Shown here: one piece after another, positions 55,541 through 63,638 of the stretch
Numbering within the stretch: position 1 is the first letter of the stretch
Layout of the letters: every line of letters begins with the position of its first letter
Source of the DNA: RPQJ01 sp963726665
GTDB taxonomy: Bacteria > Pseudomonadota > Gammaproteobacteria > Steroidobacterales > Steroidobacteraceae
Direction of reading: 5' to 3'
DNA length: 64,000 nucleotides
Assembly (NCBI GenBank): GCA_963726665.1
Contig: CAVSDW010000019.1
Location: 124,001 to 188,000, forward strand
Translations under genes and position numbers: made by a program
The notes under the pieces: generated by a model
Databases searched by the model: none
What the model saw: only the letters and a program-made list of their open reading frames with translations
What the model was told of the DNA's origin: nothing

Positions 55541-57628
55541 CTAACCGGGCAACTTCGAAAGATCCGCGGCGTGCATGAACAGTGACTGCATCTGCCGGAG
55601 GAGGGCGAGGCGATTCGCCCTGAGCGCCGGATCCTCCGCCATCACCATCACCGAATCGAAGAACTGGTCCACGGCGTTTCGCAGTACCGCGAGGTCCTGC
55701 AGGGCCTCAGTGTACTGCCGCGCCCGGAACTTGGGCTCGACCATGCGCGCGATCGCGACCACCTGCTCGCCCAGGATCTGCTCTGCCGGGTCGCGGAGCA
55801 GGTCTTCGTCGATCGTATCCCCGACCGGGCCGGGCGCCTTGCGCAGGATGTTGGCGATTCGCTTGTTGGCCGCGGCGAGGCTCTGGGCCTCCGGCAGGCG
55901 CAGGAACGCCGCCAGCGCCCGGAGCCGCAGGTCGAAATCGAGCGGCGAGGCGGGGCGCGTGGCGAGCACCGCGTCGAACATCTCCGCCGTGATCGCGAGG
56001 CCCGCATCCCCTTCGAGGTAATAAGCGCGGAGGCGCTCGACGACGTATTCGTAGACCTCGCGGGCCGTGTTCTCCGGCGCGGTGAAGGGCAGCGCAGCGA
56101 GTGCGCTCCCGATCAAGGCCGGCAGGTCGAGCTCGAGCCTGTGTTCCACCGCGATGCGGAGCAGGCCGAGTGCCGCGCGTCGCAGGCCGAACGGGTCACG
56201 CGTCCCGGTCGGCTTCTGGCCCGTCGCAAAGATGCCCGCGATCGTGTCGAGCTTGTCGGCGATGGCGACCGCCATGCCGGTCTTCGTGGCCGGCAGCTCG
56301 TCGCCCGCAAATCGCGGCAGGTACTGCTCGCGCATGGCTTCGCAGACCTCGGCAGGCTCGCCGTCGTACTGCGCGTAGTAGCGCCCCATGAGGCCCTGCA
56401 GCTCCGGAAACTCCCCGACCATCGCCGTCAGGAGGTCGCACTTGCAGATCTCGGCCGCGCGGTCGGCGAGCGCGGCGTCTCCGCCGATCGCGACGGCAAT
56501 GTCCCTGGCGAGCGCGCGGACGCGAACCGATTTGTCGAAGAGCGAGCCGAGCTGGGTCTGGAAGGTGACGCGCCTGAGCGCGTCGCAGTGCGAGTCGAGG
56601 CGGTGCTTTCGATCCGCAGCCCAGAAGAAGGCCGCATCGCTCAGCCGTGGGCGTACCACGCGCTCATTGCCGGCGATCACCTGCGCCGGGTCGGAGCTCT
56701 CGATGTTCGACACCGTTACGAACCATGGCATCAGGCGCCCGTCCGCGTCACGGACCGGGAAGTAGCGCTGGTGATCCTGCATGGTCGCGATCGGCACCTC
56801 GGCCGGCAGCTCGAGGAACCTGGCGTCGAAGCGTCCGGCGAGCGGCACCGGCCACTCGACCAGCGCGGTCACCTCGTCCAGCAGGGATTCCTCGATCACG
56901 GCGAGGCCCTGGATGCGGGACGCGGCCGCTGCCACGCCCTGTCGGACGGCCTCGCGGCGCTGGTGGATGTCGGCCATGACCCGCCCGCGCTTCTGCAGGG
57001 CGGTCACGTAGGCTGCCGGGCTGCCGATGCGGATTGCCTTCGGCGCCATGAACCGATGTCCGTAGGTCACGCGGCCCGCGCGTACGCCGAGGATTTCGCA
57101 GGGCACTTCCTCGCGGCCGAAGAGCATCAGCACCCAGTGGACCGGGCGGACGAATTCAGCCGTGCCCGCACCCCAGCGCATGCGCTTGGCGATGGGCAGC
57201 GCATCGAGGGCGCCCTGCACGATGCCGGGCAGCAGGCTCGCGGTGTGCGCGCCGGCTTCGGTGCCGCGATGAACGAGCCACACGCCCTTCGGCGTCTCGA
57301 GTTTCTCGAGCGCCGACACCTCGATGCCGCAGCCGCGGGCGAAGGCGAGCGCGGCCTGGGTCGGCGCGCCGGCAGCGTCGAAGGCCGCCTTGAGGGGCGG
57401 GCCGCGGCGCTCGATGGCGCGGTCGGGCTGCTGCTCGACGAGACGGCGCACCCTGACGGCGAGTCGTCGCGGCGTCGCGTAGCGCTCTACCGCACCGTGC
57501 TTCAGGCCGGCCGTGTCCAGTCCCTTTGCGATGCCGTCCGCGAACGCGGCCGACAGCGCCAGCAGCGACTTCGGCGGCAGTTCCTCGGTGCCGATCTCGA
57601 CCAGGAAATCGCGAGTCGTGACGCTCAT
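55541..57628 (-). CDS. glyS: Glycine-tRNA ligase beta subunit
   Basis: GlyS is the beta subunit of the alpha2beta2 bacterial glycyl-tRNA synthetase and holds tRNA-binding parts. The 695-residue product starts MSVTTRDFLVEIGTEELPPK, has YATPRRLAVRV, ESSLLDEVTALVEWPVPLAG and the HD-like/anticodon region with LPRFAGDELPATKTGMAVAI and ADKLDTIAGIF. Size matches E. coli (689). Its ATG overlaps the glyQ stop (ATGA). Confidence 0.97.
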   Translation of the reverse strand: MSVTTRDFLVEIGTEELPPKSLLALSAAFADGIAKGLDTAGLKHGAVERYATPRRLAVRVRRLVEQQPDRAIERRGPPLKAAFDAAGAPTQAALAFARGCGIEVSALEKLETPKGVWLVHRGTEAGAHTASLLPGIVQGALDALPIAKRMRWGAGTAEFVRPVHWVLMLFGREEVPCEILGVRAGRVTYGHRFMAPKAIRIGSPAAYVTALQKRGRVMADIHQRREAVRQGVAAAASRIQGLAVIEESLLDEVTALVEWPVPLAGRFDARFLELPAEVPIATMQDHQRYFPVRDADGRLMPWFVTVSNIESSDPAQVIAGNERVVRPRLSDAAFFWAADRKHRLDSHCDALRRVTFQTQLGSLFDKSVRVRALARDIAVAIGGDAALADRAAEICKCDLLTAMVGEFPELQGLMGRYYAQYDGEPAEVCEAMREQYLPRFAGDELPATKTGMAVAIADKLDTIAGIFATGQKPTGTRDPFGLRRAALGLLRIAVEHRLELDLPALIGSALAALPFTAPENTAREVYEYVVERLRAYYLEGDAGLAITAEMFDAVLATRPASPLDFDLRLRALAAFLRLPEAQSLAAANKRIANILRKAPGPVGDTIDEDLLRDPAEQILGEQVVAIARMVEPKFRARQYTEALQDLAVLRNAVDQFFDSVMVMAEDPALRANRLALLRQMQSLFMHAADLSKLPG

Positions 57629-58677
57629 GCGAGGCCCTTCGTCGCAAGACCGCGTTCCGGCAACGGCGGGTCCATCATGGGGACTGGCTCCGTTTCCGCT
57701 TCGGAAACGGTGCCTGTACCCAATTTGGAGGGGACAGTCCCCATTTCCGAAGGAACGGAAAAGGGGACAGTCCCCCGCAGCATCGGGAAGCCCAGCGCCT
57801 CGCGGCTCGCGTAGTAAGCCTCCGCCACGCCGCGCGCCAGCGTGCGTACGCGCAGGATGTAGCGCTGGCGCTCGGTCACGGAGATCGCCTTGCGTGCATC
57901 GAGCAGGTTGAAGGTGTGCGAGGCCTTGAGCATGCGCTCGTAGGCCGGGAGTGCCAGCTTCACTTCGAGCATCGCCAAGCATTCCTTCTCGTGCGCGTCG
58001 AACTGGCGGAAGAGCTCCTCGACGTCCGCGTACTCGAAGTTGTACTTCGACTGCTCGACCTCGTTCTGGTGGTACACGTCGCCATAGGTGACGCGCCCGA
58101 GCGGGCCGTCGGTCCACACGAGGTCGAACACGCTCTCGACGCCCTGCAGGTACATGGCGAGGCGCTCGAGGCCGTAGGTGATCTCGCCCATGACCGGCCG
58201 GCAGTCGAGTCCGCCCACCTGCTGGAAGTACGTGAACTGCGTGACCTCCATGCCGTTCAGCCAGATTTCCCAGCCGAGGCCCCAGGCGCCGAGGGTCGGC
58301 GACTCCCAGTTGTCCTCGACGAGGCGGATGTCGTGCACCAGCGGGTCGATGCCCACGGCCCGGAGCGACCCGAGGTACAGCTCGATGATGTCCGGCGGCG
58401 ACGGCTTGATGACCACCTGGTACTGGTAGTAGTGCTGCAGGCGGAACGGATTGTCGCCGTAGCGACCGTCGGTGGGCCGGCGCGAGGGTTGCACGTAGGC
58501 GGCGCTCCAGGGCTCGGGCCCGAGTGCCCGCAGGAACGTCGCCGTGTGGAACGTGCCGGCCCCCATCTCCATGTCGTAGGGCTGCAGGATCACGCAGCCC
58601 CGGTCCGCCCAGTAACGCTGCAGCGTCAGGAGCAGGTCCTGGAAAGTTCGGGGGGGCGTCTGGGCCTTCTTGGGCAT
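57625..58677 (-). CDS. glyQ: Glycine-tRNA ligase alpha subunit with a repeat-encoded C-terminal extension
   Basis: GlyQ is the catalytic alpha subunit. From the ATG at 58677: TFQDLLLTLQRYWADRGCVI, MEMGAGTFHTATFLRALGPE and GWEIWLNGMEVTQFTYFQQV are class II synthetase signatures. The family normally ends near residue 300-303, here at about ALGFPML (residue 300). The frame then continues for 50 residues (RGTVPFSVPSEMGTVPSKLG and onward) through the palindromic repeats at 57690-57775 before the stop that overlaps glyS. Thus the repeat was inserted in frame at the end of the gene. Catalytic residues are unaffected. Confidence 0.95.
   Translation of the reverse strand: MPKKAQTPPRTFQDLLLTLQRYWADRGCVILQPYDMEMGAGTFHTATFLRALGPEPWSAAYVQPSRRPTDGRYGDNPFRLQHYYQYQVVIKPSPPDIIELYLGSLRAVGIDPLVHDIRLVEDNWESPTLGAWGLGWEIWLNGMEVTQFTYFQQVGGLDCRPVMGEITYGLERLAMYLQGVESVFDLVWTDGPLGRVTYGDVYHQNEVEQSKYNFEYADVEELFRQFDAHEKECLAMLEVKLALPAYERMLKASHTFNLLDARKAISVTERQRYILRVRTLARGVAEAYYASREALGFPMLRGTVPFSVPSEMGTVPSKLGTGTVSEAETEPVPMMDPPLPERGLATKGLA
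57690..57775. repeat. Palindromic repeat array within the 3' end of glyQ
   Basis: CCGTTTCCG/CGGAAACGG (57690-57698, 57702-57710) forms one hairpin. Two identical GGGGACAGTCCCC copies follow at 57730-57742 and 57763-57775, joined by CATTTCCGAAGGAACGGAAAA, so the whole can fold as one imperfect long hairpin. It is translated as part of GlyQ. Confidence 0.85.
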
Positions 58678-58797
58678 CGGGAATCCGGTTGAGCCGCTGC
58701 GAGGCGGCGAAGTATAGCGAACGCACGATGCCCCCCACCGTGCCCGACCCGTGCCTGCCTTCGCGGATCGTGGCAGGATCGGGCGAGGAGATACCAC

Positions 58798-59205
58798 ATG
58801 ACCCTGGCATACGACCCGATCGCCCGCTTCCTCGAATCGAACGCCTACGGCGTCGTCGGGGCGTCGCCGCGCCGGCACAAGTACGGGAACAAGGTGCTGC
58901 GCTGCTACCAGCAGAACGGACGGGTGGCGATCCCGGTGAATCCGCGCGAGTCGGAGATCGAGGGTGCGGCCTGCGTCGCGAGCGTTCTCGAACTCCCCGA
59001 CAACGCGAAGAGCATCTCCGTGATTACTCCGCCCGCGGTGACTGAGCGCGTCGTGCAGGAGGCCATCCGCAAGGGCATCGAGAACGTGTGGATGCAGCCG
59101 GGCGCGGAGAGCGAGGCCTCGGTCGAGGCGTGCCGCAGGGCGGGCATCAACGTCATTGCGGACGGTAGCTGTGTGCTGGTGGTGCTGGGCTACCGGGAGC
59201 GATGA
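58798..59205 (+). CDS. CoA-binding domain protein (YccU-like)
   Basis: The 135-residue protein is a stand-alone CoA_binding_2 Rossmann domain: YGVVGASPRRHKYGNKVLRC with the nucleotide-binding loop, PVNPRESEIEGAACVASVLE, ISVITPPAVTERVVQEAIRK and VWMQPGAESEASVEACR. Relatives bind CoA, but their roles are unknown. ATG at 58798 with GAGGAGA upstream. Divergent from glyQ. Confidence 0.9.
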   Translation: MTLAYDPIARFLESNAYGVVGASPRRHKYGNKVLRCYQQNGRVAIPVNPRESEIEGAACVASVLELPDNAKSISVITPPAVTERVVQEAIRKGIENVWMQPGAESEASVEACRRAGINVIADGSCVLVVLGYRER

Positions 59206-59228
59206 CCGGTCGTGCCGGAGCGCGTCTA

Positions 59229-59241
59229 TATCTTTCAGATA
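59229..59241. promoter_or_regulatory. Short AT-rich inverted repeat upstream of the metal locus
   Basis: TATCT-TTC-AGATA is a perfect 5-bp inverted repeat in an AT-rich patch. A direct repeat GTCAAACTG follows within the next 110 bp. Together they could form the control region for the genes from 59404 on. The remaining spacer (59206-59403) shows no gene. Confidence 0.3.
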
Positions 59242-59403
59242 AACTAATTTCAAACCGATCATTCACGCGAAAAAGCACCTTGTTTATTGAGCTCCAATAG
59301 TCAAACTGGGCACGCGTCAAACTGACCGGGACTGCAGCGGCAGCCCGTCAGCGCGGCCCGCGATTCCGGGACTGTGTGGCCCCGGCGCCGCCGATCCGCT
59401 AAC

Positions 59404-59742
59404 ATGCCCATCCGTCTCGGAGGAACGACCCTGGTCCGAACCCAGAAACTGCCGATCGTGATCTTCGCGCTGGTGGCACTGCTCGTCGCCCAGGCGGCGG
59501 CGGGCTTTCATGCCGCGCGGCATCTGCGCGCCGAGCGGAGACGGCAGACCTGCCGGGCAGCCACGCCCAGGTCTGCCTCGAGTGCGCCTCGTTCGCGCCG
59601 CTCGCCTCTGCGCATGGCGGTACGGTCGACACGCCTCACGGTCGCGTCGCTCGGCGTCGAGAGTTCATCCGCTCCGCAGGAGACACGGTCCGCAGGCCGA
59701 CGTCACTACGCGTCCTACCGTTCGCGCGCACCTCCTCGCTGA
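59404..59742 (+). pseudogene. DUF2946-like membrane protein, frame broken twice
   Basis: A hydrophobic N-terminus (LPIVIFALVALLVAQAAAGF) after TTLVRTQK is in one frame, ending in RHLRAER. The next part, SHAQVCLECASFAPLASAHG, is in another frame; CxxC followed by SFAPLA resembles DUF2946 proteins. The end, HYASYRSRAPPR before the stop at 59742, is back in the first frame and matches the RAPP tail common in that family. Two compensating indels are therefore needed. The start is unclear: a good GGAGGA site at 59419 lies 7 bp ahead of a CTG codon rather than an ATG. It precedes an outer-membrane protein and a metal transporter gene. Confidence 0.5.
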
Positions 59743-59805
59743 CCGACAAGTCGCAGTACCGGCCGACCGCGGCCGGCTCGTCCCCGTCTGTCGAGGAGAT
59801 TCCCG

Positions 59806-61272
59806 ATGGGAAAGGTTCCCTTCCACGTAGCCGTGGCCGCTTGCGCTGCGGCCGCCCTGCCATCCATTGCCGACGCCGCGACCGACGCCGAGGTCGAGTC
59901 GCTCCGGGCTGAGCTCGCGGCACTCAAGGCAGACTACGCGCAGCGCATATCCGCGCTCGAGGCGCAGGTCCGTCAGCTGCAGCCCGAACCCAATGTCGGC
60001 GCGACCGCTGCCGTCGACCAGTCGATCGCCGCCGGCAGCGTGGCTTCGGTCGGCACTGCCCAAGAGTCGATCGAGGCGCCCGCGACGGCAGGCGCAGAGC
60101 CGGGGGCATCGGCCCAGGTCGCGAACAAGTCCACCGCGTTCAACCCGGCCATCTCGCTGATCCTGACCGGTAACTACGCGAACCTCTCGAACAACCCGGA
60201 CGACTGGGCGATCCAGGGCTTCATTCCGGGTGGCGACGAGATCGGACCCGGCGACCGCAGCTTCAACCTCGGGGAATCGGAGCTGACGATCGCGGCGAGC
60301 GTCGACCCCTATTTCATGGGCAACCTCACCGCCTCGGTCACCGCCGACAACGAGATCTCGGTCGAGGAGGCCTATTTCCGCACCACCGCGTTGTCCTACG
60401 GATTCACCCTCAAGGGTGGGCAGTTCTTTTCGAGCCTCGGTTACCTGAACGATGTGCACGCCCACGCCTGGGACTTCACCGACCAGCCGCTGGTCTACCA
60501 GGCGTTCTTCGGCGGCCAGATGGCGGTGCAAGGCGCGCAGGTCAAGTGGATCGCGCCGCTCGACCTGCTGGTCGAGCTGGGCGTCGAGTCGGGCAACGGC
60601 AATTACTTCCCAGGCACGCGGCTCACGCGCAACGGCCTGAACGGCTACGTCGCCTACACACACGTCGGCGGAGACATCGGCGATGCGATCGCGTGGCGCA
60701 CGGGACTCTCGTACGTCGATCTGCATGCAGAGGACAGGTCGTTCGAGGACCCCAACGCCGAAGGTGAGCCTGCGACCAACGCCTTCACCGGCGCGTCGAC
60801 GACCTGGATCGCCGACGCCGAGTTCAAGTGGACACCAATCGGCGACGCGCGGCGCCAGTACCTGAAGATCCAGGGCGAGTACATGCAGCGCAAGGAGGAC
60901 GGTCATCTTGCGTATCTGTACGCGGCCGACGACCTCGACGGCAGTTACTCGAGCGACCAGTCCGGCTGGTACGTGCAGGCGGTCTACCAGTTCCTGCCGC
61001 GCTGGCGGTTCGGTGCGCGCTACGACTCGCTCGACTCGGGCAATACGAAAATCGGCCTGGTGCAGCAGGGCGTCCTGACCCCGGACGACTTCTCGCTGCT
61101 GCTGCCCGGCAGCCCGAACCGCACCACCGTCATGTTCGACTGGAACCCGAGCGAGTTCTCGCGCATTCGCGCCCAGTACGCCTGGGACAACGCGGCGCTG
61201 GGCCCGACCGACGATCAATTCTTCCTGCAGTACATCTACGCAATGGGCGCGCACGGCGCGCACAAGTTCTAG
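59806..61272 (+). CDS. Outer-membrane beta-barrel (porin-like) protein with N-terminal coiled coil
   Basis: The 488-residue protein has a signal peptide (VAVAACAAAALPSIADA), a coiled-coil segment right after it (ESLRAELAALKADYAQRISA), a low-complexity Ala/Gly/Glu linker and then a series of amphipathic strands (for example FNLGESELTIAASVDPYFMG). It ends DDQFFLQYIYAMGAHGAHKF; a C-terminal aromatic is typical of outer-membrane proteins. GAGGAG precedes the ATG at 59806. The stop is 4 bp from the metal-transporter gene. It could be an outer-membrane route for a metal; function is inferred from neighbours only. Confidence 0.8.
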   Translation: MGKVPFHVAVAACAAAALPSIADAATDAEVESLRAELAALKADYAQRISALEAQVRQLQPEPNVGATAAVDQSIAAGSVASVGTAQESIEAPATAGAEPGASAQVANKSTAFNPAISLILTGNYANLSNNPDDWAIQGFIPGGDEIGPGDRSFNLGESELTIAASVDPYFMGNLTASVTADNEISVEEAYFRTTALSYGFTLKGGQFFSSLGYLNDVHAHAWDFTDQPLVYQAFFGGQMAVQGAQVKWIAPLDLLVELGVESGNGNYFPGTRLTRNGLNGYVAYTHVGGDIGDAIAWRTGLSYVDLHAEDRSFEDPNAEGEPATNAFTGASTTWIADAEFKWTPIGDARRQYLKIQGEYMQRKEDGHLAYLYAADDLDGSYSSDQSGWYVQAVYQFLPRWRFGARYDSLDSGNTKIGLVQQGVLTPDDFSLLLPGSPNRTTVMFDWNPSEFSRIRAQYAWDNAALGPTDDQFFLQYIYAMGAHGAHKF

Positions 61273-61276
61273 GAGT

Positions 61277-62965
61277 ATGACAATGTTCTTGAGAATCATC
61301 GGCGCCAGCCTCGCGGCGGCGCTGTTCATCGCCCAGCCCGCACAGGCGGCACTCAGGGTGCTCGCCACCACCGCCGACTGGGGCTCCCTCACGACCGAAC
61401 TCGGCGGCGACAAGGTCGACGTCTACACCGCGACCAGCGCGCTGCAGGACGTGCACCAGGTGAACGCCAAGCCCAGCCTCGTCGCGCGGGCGCGCACCGC
61501 CGACCTCGTCGTCGCGAACGGCGCGGACCTCGAAATCGGCTGGCTGCCGGTGCTGCTGCAGGAGTCCGGCAACCCTAAGATCCAGCCGGGCACGCCCGGC
61601 TACTTCGAGGCGACCTCGGCAGTGCGCCTGATCGACATCCCGTCCGCAGTCGATCGTTCGATGGGGGACATCCATCCGCTCGGCAACCCGCACATCCAGC
61701 TCGACCCGCGCTACGTCGCGGTGGTGGCGAAGGCGCTGACGGCGCGGCTGGCGGCGATCGACCCGGCCAACGCGGCCTACTACCAGGCGCGCGGCGCCGA
61801 CTTCCAGGCGCGCTGGCAGTTGGCCTCCGCGCGCTGGGACGCGGAACGTGCGCCCCTCAAGGGCGTGAAGGTCGTGGTCATCCATACCGACCAGCGCTAT
61901 CTCTGCAACTGGCTGGGCCTGGTGCAGCTCGCCGCCATCGAGCCCAAGCCCGGCGTGCCGCCGAGCGCGGGCTACCTCGGCCAGCTCGTCACGAAGCTGT
62001 CGGCGGACAAGCCAAAGATGATCCTGCGCAATGCCTACAACGACCCGAAGGCTGCGGACTGGCTCTCGGAAAAGATCGGCGCCCCCGTCGTGCTGCTGCC
62101 ATTCTCGGTGGGCGGCACGCCCGAAGCGAAGGATCTCTTCGGCCTCTTCGACGACACGCTGAACCGACTGCTGGCGGCCAGCCAAATGAACGACCTGCTC
62201 GCCAATCTCAGCATCCTGTGGCCGGCGCTCGTCGCCGGAATCCTCGTCTCACTGTCTCACGTGCCGCTGGGCCAGCAGGTGCTCACGCGCGGCATCGTGT
62301 TCATCGATCTCGCGATCGCGCAGGTCGCGGCGCTCGGCGTCATCGTGGCGCACACGGGGGGCCTGGAACTCACGGGCTGGATGACGCAGGTGGCCGCGGT
62401 GGCGGCGGCGCTGCTCGGCGCGCTGCTCATGACCTGGACCGAGCGCAAGCGTCCCGAGGTGCAGGAGGCGCTGATCGGGATTCTCTTCGTGCTCGCTTCC
62501 ACCGCCCAGATCCTGCTGCTCGCCAACAACCCGCACGGCGGCGAGGAACTGAAGGACCTGCTCGCCGGCCAGATCCTGTGGGTGTCCACCGATCAGCTGG
62601 TGCGTGCCGCCGTGTTGACCGCGCTGTTCCTGGGTGTATGGACGCGATACCGCCATCGCATGGGTCACACCGGGTTCTACATCATCTTCGCCGTGATGGT
62701 GACGATGTCGGTGCAGCTCGTGGGCGTGTACCTCGTGTTCACCACGCTGATCGTGCCGGCCGTGGCCACGTATCGCCACGCCGCGAACCGGCAGCTTGCG
62801 CTGGGCTACGGTCTCGCGTTCGCGAGCTACCTGGTCGGGCTCGCGGCGTCGGTCGTGACCGACCTGCCGTCCAGCGCGGTGATCGTCTGGGCGATGGCGG
62901 TGCTCGCGATCATGCTGCACCTGACCGCGCGCCCGAGGCACCCGGTCGATCTCGAGGAGGGCTGA
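61277..62965 (+). CDS. Metal-binding protein / ABC-3 permease in one frame (ZnuA-ZnuB-like)
   Basis: The first 303 residues form a periplasmic metal-binding protein of the zinc/manganese cluster-9 family: a signal peptide (IIGASLAAALFIAQPAQA), RVLATTADWGSL, the His ligand ALQDVHQV and the metal stretch DIHPLGNPH. From Met304 (62186) comes an ABC-3 family permease of 259 residues with about seven to eight helices (ILWPALVAGILVSL, RGIVFIDLAIAQVAALGVIV). The real start may be the ATG at 61283, better spaced from AGGAG. An ATGA sequence at 62186-62189 would give the usual stop-start overlap if the frame were shifted by one, so a fusion by indel is possible. The ATPase subunit is not in the window. 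Confidence 0.88.
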   Translation: MTMFLRIIGASLAAALFIAQPAQAALRVLATTADWGSLTTELGGDKVDVYTATSALQDVHQVNAKPSLVARARTADLVVANGADLEIGWLPVLLQESGNPKIQPGTPGYFEATSAVRLIDIPSAVDRSMGDIHPLGNPHIQLDPRYVAVVAKALTARLAAIDPANAAYYQARGADFQARWQLASARWDAERAPLKGVKVVVIHTDQRYLCNWLGLVQLAAIEPKPGVPPSAGYLGQLVTKLSADKPKMILRNAYNDPKAADWLSEKIGAPVVLLPFSVGGTPEAKDLFGLFDDTLNRLLAASQMNDLLANLSILWPALVAGILVSLSHVPLGQQVLTRGIVFIDLAIAQVAALGVIVAHTGGLELTGWMTQVAAVAAALLGALLMTWTERKRPEVQEALIGILFVLASTAQILLLANNPHGGEELKDLLAGQILWVSTDQLVRAAVLTALFLGVWTRYRHRMGHTGFYIIFAVMVTMSVQLVGVYLVFTTLIVPAVATYRHAANRQLALGYGLAFASYLVGLAASVVTDLPSSAVIVWAMAVLAIMLHLTARPRHPVDLEEG

Positions 62966-63192
62966 GACCGAGCAGACATGGCAGTCCGTCAGAAGGTCTT
63001 GCCCGGGTGGGCCGGGATGCAGTGCTGGAAAGCGGCCGTTCGCGAGCGGGTCCAACCGGCCACAATCAGCCGTAGAGCCAGACCGCCGATAGCAGTCATT
63101 CGGCGGCGGGAACAATCCAGAGTGGAAGATAAAGCGGTTCCTGAGCGCATGCGGGCACATGCGGAAAGTCCGAACAGCATTTCGCTTTCTGA

Positions 63193-63208
63193 CGAAATAC
63201 GATATTCG
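63193..63208. promoter_or_regulatory. Candidate ArsR operator
   Basis: CGAAATACGATATTCG is a partly palindromic 16-mer (CGAA....CG....TTCG) ending 2 bp before the arsR ATG, the usual location of an ArsR autoregulatory site. The preceding stretch 62966-63192 shows no gene. Confidence 0.45.
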
Positions 63209-63210
63209 CT

Positions 63211-63531
63211 ATGGCCCAGAAACAATCCAGGCCAAACACGCCCGATGCCGTATTCAAGGCGCTGGGTAGCCCGGCACGCCTGACCTTGGTGCGCACCCTC
63301 TCTGAGGGTGAACGATGCGTATGCGACTTAGTCGAGGCCGTCGGCCTCGGCTGGTCGACAACTTCGAGGCACCTCGACGTGCTCCGCGAAGCCGGGGTCG
63401 TCTCGAGCGAAAAGCGCGGACAACAGATCTTCTACCGCCTTGAACTCGCCTGCGTACCCGATTTTATAGCCTGCCTCGACGGCACGAAGATCCGTCGCCG
63501 GGTCGCGCGTCCAGCCTGCGACTGCGCCTGA
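63211..63531 (+). CDS. arsR: ArsR/SmtB-family metalloregulator
   Basis: The 106-residue protein has a winged helix-turn-helix (AVFKALGSPARLTLVRTLSE, then GLGWSTTSRHLDVLREAGVV) and the metal site CVCDL (C36, C38) in the recognition region, the arrangement of the arsenite/antimonite class. A C-terminal CDC (RPACDCA) could give further ligands. Such proteins repress transcription and release DNA on binding metal. It precedes a permease gene with a CSC motif. Confidence 0.92.
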   Translation: MAQKQSRPNTPDAVFKALGSPARLTLVRTLSEGERCVCDLVEAVGLGWSTTSRHLDVLREAGVVSSEKRGQQIFYRLELACVPDFIACLDGTKIRRRVARPACDCA

Positions 63532-63545
63532 GCACGGCAAAAAGC

Positions 63546-63638
63546 ATGACCACTCTAACGACCAACCCGACCGACCGACACGAGACCAAGATCTTTGGAC
63601 TGCTCGCCGCCGCATTCGCGGTTCTCCAACGATCATGA
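63546..63638 (+). CDS. Possible 30-residue leader peptide coupled to the permease gene
   Basis: An ATG at 63546 gives MTTLTTNPTDRHETKIFGLL and ten more residues ending LQRS. The stop TGA overlaps the permease ATG (ATGA at 63635-63638), so translation may be coupled. No homology is recognised. It could be a leader, a short unrelated gene or a shifted piece of the neighbour's N-terminus. Confidence 0.35.
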   Translation: MTTLTTNPTDRHETKIFGLLAAAFAVLQRS

